From Linderina pennispora (taxonomy: Eukaryota > Kickxellomycota > Kickxellomycetes > Kickxellales > Kickxellaceae), in NCBI RefSeq assembly GCF_002104995.1, contig NW_024468335.1, forward strand, positions 1-36,918: DNA of 36,918 bases. Direction: 5' to 3'. Both the position numbers and the translations under genes were made by a program. The notes below the pieces were generated by a model. It was not told the origin of the DNA. It worked only from the letters and a program-made list of their open reading frames with translations, and searched no databases. How positions within the stretch are numbered: position 1 is the first letter of the stretch; each line of letters opens with the position of its first letter. Shown here in pieces: positions 31,577 through 36,918 of this stretch.

Positions 31577-32935
31577 TTAGTGCTGCGACCACTCGATGCT
31601 CTTCAGGTCGATGCCCTCCTGGAACATCTCCCACAGCGGGCTCATCTCGCGCAGACGCTCGACGTGAGCAGCGACGTTCTGCACGACGTAGTCAACCTCG
31701 CTCTCGGTGGTGAAGCGGCCGAGGCCAAAGCGAATGGACGAGTGGGCCATGTCGTCCTCGGCGCCCAGAGCACGCAGCACATAGGACGGCTCGAGTGACG
31801 CCGACGTGCAGGCAGAGCCAGACGACAGGGCAACGTTCTTGAGTGCCATCAGCAGCGACTCGCCCTCAACGAAGGAGAAGGACAGGTTGACGCAGCCCGG
31901 ATACATGTGGTTGGGGTTGCCATTGCGCACCACGTGCGAAACGCGCGACTGGATGCCGTCGATGAGGCGGCGGGCGAGGCTGGAGATGTGGGCGTAGTCA
32001 TACGCAGCCTCGCGCTGAGCCAGGGCAGCAGCAGCACCCATGCCGACCACTAGCGGCGACGGAACCGTGCCGCTGCGCAGCCCGCGCTCCTGACCACCGC
32101 CGGTCATGATTGGCTCAAGCCGCACGCGCGGGCGGCGGCGCACAAACATAGCGCCGACGCCCTTGGGGCCGTAGAGCTTGTGGCCCGAGATGCTCATCAG
32201 GTCGATGTTCATCTCGTTGACGTCCAGCGGGATTTTGCCAGCAGCCTGCGCGGCGTCGGTGTGGAAGAACACGCGGCGCTCGCGGCACAGGCGGCCGATC
32301 TCCTTGATGTCCTGGACCACGCCGATCTCGTTGTTGACGGCCATGATCGAGACCAGCGATGTGGTGGGCCGGATCTCGCGCTTCAGCTGATCCAGATCAA
32401 TGCGTCCGCCCTTGTCGACCGGCAGATACGTCACCTCGATGCCCTCCTCCTGCAGCACGCGGCACGAGTCCAGCACGCACTTGTGCTCGGTCTGGCTGGT
32501 AATGACGTGGTTCTTCTTGCCCTTGTAGAACCGCGCCACGCCCTTGATCGCCGTGTTGTTCGCCTCCGTGGCTCCCGACGTGAAGATGATTTCTTTGGGG
32601 TGGGCTCCGATCAGATTAGCCACCTGCTCGCGCGCTGTGTCCACCGCGTGCTCGGTCTCCCATCCGTACTTGTGCGTGCGCGAGTGCGGGTTGCCGTACT
32701 CCTCGGTCATGTACGGCATCATGGCATCCAGCACGCGCGGGTCCAGCGGCGTCGTTGCCTGTGCGTCCAGGTAGATCGGCATCGTGTTTGAGTCCAGCGC
32801 TTCAGTGGGCCTGTTGTGGTTGGGCACCGGCTCGGCTGCATAGCGAGTGCGCGCCGTGGTCGACAGCAGTCTCGATGTGCGCAGGCCGGCGGTGCGGACC
32901 CGGGGCGCAAGTGTCCTCAGTGCATTTGTCAACAT
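31577..32935 (-). CDS. NFS1: Mitochondrial cysteine desulfurase
   Basis: 452 residues. PLP enzyme that takes sulfur from cysteine for iron-sulfur cluster assembly on Isu, with Isd11 and frataxin, and for tRNA thiolation. Presequence of about 30-40 residues ([21 protein letters not shown]...), then [19 protein letters not shown] and [19 protein letters not shown] and the TEHK His (151) follow. The Schiff-base Lys253 is in [12 protein letters not shown], and the mobile-loop Cys376 in [21 protein letters not shown]. It ends in the typical EWSQH. All expected residues are present. Single exon, tail-to-tail with the cyclin gene: only 46 bases separate the two stop codons, so their transcripts must overlap or terminate very close together. 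Confidence 0.97.
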   Translation of the reverse strand: MLTNALRTLAPRVRTAGLRTSRLLSTTARTRYAAEPVPNHNRPTEALDSNTMPIYLDAQATTPLDPRVLDAMMPYMTEEYGNPHSRTHKYGWETEHAVDTAREQVANLIGAHPKEIIFTSGATEANNTAIKGVARFYKGKKNHVITSQTEHKCVLDSCRVLQEEGIEVTYLPVDKGGRIDLDQLKREIRPTTSLVSIMAVNNEIGVVQDIKEIGRLCRERRVFFHTDAAQAAGKIPLDVNEMNIDLMSISGHKLYGPKGVGAMFVRRRPRVRLEPIMTGGGQERGLRSGTVPSPLVVGMGAAAALAQREAAYDYAHISSLARRLIDGIQSRVSHVVRNGNPNHMYPGCVNLSFSFVEGESLLMALKNVALSSGSACTSASLEPSYVLRALGAEDDMAHSSIRFGLGRFTTESEVDYVVQNVAAHVERLREMSPLWEMFQEGIDLKSIEWSQH

Positions 32936-34796
32936 TGCTTGGTGTTAATGGTGAGTGCCTACGAGCAAGAAGAAAAAAAAAAAACGGAAGTTGGGTGGGC
33001 AATAGGAAATGGAATGGAAAAGAACAGCTTGTCAGACGATAAGAGGAGAAAAATCCGGAGCTGGCAGCGGCGAATAGTCACAGCACGGCTTATTTTTTTG
33101 CCATCGCTGACAAAAGCCTGCACCCATGCTTGGCAGCGGAGCCGAAGCAAAAGGCGAGCCGCCGAGCCGCCGAGCCGCATGCACAAGGTATCCGGCTCGT
33201 GCAGAGGGCTGGCGTCCCTGAATGGGCTGGGTGCTGCCCTCACATGACAGCATGCCTGGCTCATTAAACGTGACGCTGCCAGTCCAAAGCCATCTGGGAG
33301 AAAAATATCCGCCGTGTGGCAGCAGTTCACTGAAGCTGGTGCGGCGGCGAGCTAGGCCAGGACTAGCAGGCTGAAGTGGGAAATTGCGGGAGTGTGTCCC
33401 ATGTGGCTTCCTCTATTTACCTTCTGGGCCAGATGTTGTTGTTGTTGTCAGTGCCTGCTGTGGGTGGATCAAGAAGTTTAAAAATAACGATTTGTTGTGG
33501 ACGGAGCAGGCACACCAGTCTTTTCCTAATTTAGACAGATGTACATTGAAGCGAGGTGGGCGGGCCACCGGTTCAGCAAAACCGATGTTTGCGTGTTTAT
33601 GGCCCGCAATTCAAGCTCCGACAGGAGGGAAAACCGGGCGGCAACTACGACGATACACAATAAACGCAGTGCCGCCGATTACTCCCTGTTCCCAGGAACC
33701 CGAGTCCTATTTTTAATTAGGCACGTCATCGGGTCGCCCAGAACAGCACGGAGCGGAGGGACTGGGGCCTGCTGCTCACAGTGGGAGTTGGACGAGGGGA
33801 GGGAACAGTGCGCCTTGCATGGCTCGCCGCTTGTCGACTGCGAGAAAAAGCAATACAGCAATAGGAATGTTTGTACTCCGTCGTGTGCGCTTTTACTCGG
33901 GGTTCCTTTTTGGACGCCGGCGTGTTTGACTCGAGGCGAAACGGAAACAACACGGGCGCAAGCCGCCACTCCTGGGGCTTACTTGTCCGATGGCAGAGCC
34001 TTGCTCTCCCCCAAGAGCACACCCCTCAACAGAAAATTGGATGATAGAATCGCTTCAAATAAACGTGCAGGCGGAAATTTCCTCCTTTTGCTGGCCCACC
34101 TTTTCTCCTCTTGGCTTCTTGTTCAAGCTGGCATCCTGTATTCATTCTTTCTCCTCTTCTCTGCCGCCCTACTACTTATTGTTTATCCACACGAAAAGAA
34201 TAAACCCAGCGCGCGCAGACCTTTGCTCCGCAATACTCCTCCAGGGCCCCTCGTTCTGCCCTCGTATTCCCCTCGCTGTAATCCCGCAATCGCTCGTATT
34301 CATTTTCAACGCACAATCTCTCTTTGGCTGAGGGGCAAATCATCGTAGCACATACGCTCCCCTCCTCCTCGTTATTTGTTAGATTTCCAACCCGCGCCCC
34401 ACCACGCAGGCTCTAACTTTCTGCTTTCCCTCTCCATACGTACTGTGCATCCTCCAAGTATTTTCAAACTCCACACCGGCCCTGCAAGAAAAGCTTTTTT
34501 GTAGGGAGCAGGGTTTAACAAACATTCCTGCTCGTCCTTTTTATCTGCACACGCATTTTTCTTTGCTTTCTTTTCCTTCTGTCGCTTCGATTCACTCTTT
34601 CTCAACCGCCGCCTTTCTTTTCACTCTCTTCCCATCCCTTGCCACACATACACAAATCACTCGCCCCGTTCCAGTTACAAGTATCCTCATCCTTTTTCCT
34701 TGATTTTTTCACAAGCGGCTGCGTATATTCCATCCCATCCCTTTTTATATTCTTACTGACAGTATAGACACCCCCCCGTTCACCTATTTCCAGCTG
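32936..34796. other. Long gene-free region upstream of the RRM gene
   Basis: Divergent promoter space for NFS1 and the RRM gene. The last ~750 bases (about 34050-34796) are strongly pyrimidine-rich, which suits a long 5' leader. A 269-codon open frame at 33539-34348 has no domain, no coding-like composition and no obvious homology, so I do not annotate it. Confidence 0.5.
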
Positions 34797-36918
34797 ATGG
34801 CATACTCGACGCCATATCTGCATCAGACTGCCACCGCAGCGGGTGGTGCCAGCGGTGGTGGTGGTGGTGGTAGTGGTGCCAGCGCCAGTGAATTCAAATT
34901 CGGCCCGGGGCAAGACTTCCGGCGCCTGTCCTTGTTTGATCCCGCAAGGATTGACACCTCTGGTGTGACACCGCCGCCACTGTCAAACAATGCCGCCGCC
35001 CCATCTACTATAGGCTGGAGTGGGCAGTCTGCGGCTGCGCAGTACAAGGCCATCAGCAGCACTACACTCGGGCAGCAGCAGCAGCAGCAGCAGCAGCAGG
35101 CGTCAGCAAGCCAGCTGTGGATGGGCGACATTGAGCCGTGGATGGACGAGGAGTGTGTGCGGCAGATCTGGCGCGCATGGGCGAGCACGTGGCGGTGAAG
35201 ATGATCCGGGACCGGCTAACAGGCGGGCCGGCCAATTACTGCTTCGTGGAGGTCGCCTCGCCTGCAGACGCCGAGCGGCTGCTAGCCACACACAACGGCG
35301 CGCCGATGCCAATGCCGTTCCTGCGCGCCTTCCGCCTCAACCGGGCGGCAGGCGCCATGGTGCCTGGCAGCGGCGCCGCGCCGCTGCATCCAGCCATGTA
35401 GGTGATGCGGCGAGTTCTCGCTGTTTGTCGGCGACCTGGCTCCTGAGGTCTCCGATGTGTTGCTGGCCAGCGAGTTCCGCAGCCGCTATGCATCAGTGCG
35501 CACAGCCAAGGTCGTGGTGGACCCTGTGACAGCGGTGCCGCGTGGGTACGGCTTCGTGCGGTTCGCCGACGAGCATGAGCACCAGCGCGCGCTGGTCGAG
35601 ATGCAGGGCTGGCTGATTGGCTCGCGCCCGGTGCGTGTCTCGGCAGCGACGCCCAAGCGTGGAACGGCAGCAGTCGAGCTGGTGCGCGACGGAGCCGGTT
35701 CGCCGGCGTCGTCGGCGTCGAGCGACGGCAGCAACGAGTCCGTACAACCCGGCCCACCGACCCGTTCAACACCACCGTGTTTGTGGCGGGCTGATGGGGC
35801 GGTGAGCGAGCACGAGCTGCACGACTTCTTTGCCACGCACGGCGAGGTTGTCTACTGCAAGATCCCGCCGAACCGCGGCTGCGGCTTCGTCACCTTCGCC
35901 AAGCGCGCGTGTGCTGAGGCCGCCATGCGGGCTCTCAACGGCCACCTACTGGGCGGCTCGCGCGTGCGGCTCAGCTGGGCCGTCACAGAGCCATGCCCGG
36001 CACAACCACCGGCGGAACCAGATCCACCACCGTGCCAGCGTCAGCGGTGCTGATGCTACGCCAGTCCGTCGCTCGGCCAGCTTTGGTAAGCACCCCGCGC
36101 AGCAGCTGGGGCTGGGGCTCACCTCTGCGATGCTTGTGCCGTGCAACGCCGCTGCAGCTGGCCATGCCGCTGCTGGCTGCCAATGCTCCGCGCCCGCGCT
36201 GCTGGTTCCACCCGGCCCACCGTACCAGCACCCGCCTGAGACGTATACACCGCAGGGCTTCTACAATGCATCACCCATGCATGCTGGCGCCCTCGAGTTC
36301 TTTGCCACGCCTACCACACCACACGCCCCGCATCCACAGCAGCAGCACTGCTACTACGAGCCGTCGATGCTGTCGACTCCCGTGGCAGGTGCTCTTGACT
36401 CGCCGCTGTACTTTTCTCCAGCCAGCACGTACTGGGCCCAGCCCACGCCCGCAACGCCAGCGCGCAGCTCGACTCGAGCATGCCGTTTCCTTGCGGACGA
36501 CCATCACGCCCCGCGCTACGACTCCCACCGCCTGTCGGCCCCTGGAATGCTGGTGCCCAGCCCCGGTGAGTTCCTAAGCCGCCGCCTGAGTGTGCTGGCC
36601 CTCAGCTCCCACCGTAGCTCACCAACAGCCCCGAGGCTGCTAAGCAGCAACAGCAGCAACAGCAGCAACAGCCGCAGCAACAGCAACAGCCACCACCCAT
36701 TGAGCGCCGCCCCAGCGTCGGCGTCATAGGCCAGCGCCGTCTGTCTGTCCGCCCCACGCTGCAGCACTCGCAGAGCCTGATCTTCCCATCGTCTTCCAGC
36801 GACAAGCCGGCTGCTGCTTTGGTGCTTCGACGCTGTGGGGCTCTCTCACCGGCAACCCGCCTGGATACTCGCCAACCCTGAACCCACAGCCCGGCGACGC
36901 TGCAAACAAGTCGGCTGC
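34797..36918 (+). CDS. Three-RRM RNA-binding protein (Nam8/Ngr1/TIA-1-like), frame-disrupted and partial
   Basis: ATG at 34797. A low-complexity N-terminus (Gly run, Gln run at about 35071-35098) is followed by three RRMs. RRM1: [13 protein letters not shown], then in the next frame [29 protein letters not shown]2: [20 protein letters not shown], then [13 protein letters not shown]3: [21 protein letters not shown] and [29 protein letters not shown] sits where the family usually has an LRLSWG-like ending. The reading changes frame near 35170, 35400, 35735, 35757, 35790, 35802, 35975 and again in the C-terminal region (about 36610 and 36815). Several changes fall in G or C runs. A Gln-rich tail with [15 protein letters not shown] follows, and the frame is open at the right edge. 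Domain order and DxFNTTVFVGGL match yeast Nam8/Ngr1 and S. pombe Csx1-type regulators of splicing and mRNA stability. Conservation between breaks argues for base-call errors over long-standing decay. Confidence 0.7.

Noticed and set aside
33539-34348. 269-codon open frame upstream of the RRM gene
   Set aside because: No domain, mixed composition with many Cys/Arg/Ser as expected of chance translation, and it overlaps the pyrimidine-rich leader; other frames here are equally open.

Overview
The window looks like nuclear DNA of an early-diverging fungus, most like Kickxellomycotina (Coemansia-type). This is inference. The basis is compact genes with few introns of roughly 80-230 bp, fungal-type housekeeping proteins, a decayed Fanzor nuclease gene with fungal-style motifs, an F-box/LRR-like receptor, and retained dihydropteridine reductase and mitochondrial EF-P. 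No database search was possible.

Layout. (1) 0.9-8.5 kb: five minus-strand genes for small secreted proteins with related N-terminal signal peptides and extreme Cys-, His-, Gly-, Tyr- or Pro-rich repeats (914-1860, 2734-3432, 4369-5200, 6072-6773, 7500-8492). Two of them carry single-base frame breaks. (2) 9.1-14.3 kb: a seven-TM membrane protein (-), the DEAH-box helicase Prp43/DHX15 (+) and mitochondrial ribosomal protein uS11m (+). (3) 14.5-16.7 kb: a fossil Fanzor (eukaryotic TnpB-like nuclease) that has lost most of its RuvC domain, then an AT-rich gap. (4) 16.7-22.1 kb: dihydropteridine reductase (-), mitochondrial EF-P (-), a C2-domain protein with a Pro/Gln/Met-rich tail resembling Fic1/Inn1 (+, three exons) and V-ATPase subunit d (+, two exons). 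(5) 22.2-23.3 kb: a tandem pair of small coiled-coil plus RZ-type zinc-finger genes (-), one intact and one decayed. (6) 24.2-31.5 kb, all plus strand: F-box/LRR-like protein, MFS sugar transporter, secreted trypsin-fold protein lacking all three catalytic residues, Ssu72 phosphatase and a cyclin-Q-like gene that appears to use a GC-AG intron. (7) 31.6-32.9 kb: mitochondrial cysteine desulfurase NFS1 (-), tail-to-tail with the cyclin. (8) 34.8 kb to the right edge: a three-RRM RNA-binding protein of the Nam8/Ngr1/TIA-1 kind, split over several frames by small indels and running off the window.

Most single-copy genes are unrelated housekeeping genes and form no operon. The unit that looks like a system is the five-gene Cys-rich secreted cluster. 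The most unusual single items are the Fanzor fossil, the stand-alone RZ fingers and the pseudoprotease. The small indels are concentrated in GC-rich, low-complexity genes, often in mononucleotide runs. Base-call or consensus errors must therefore be excluded before any of these genes is called a pseudogene.
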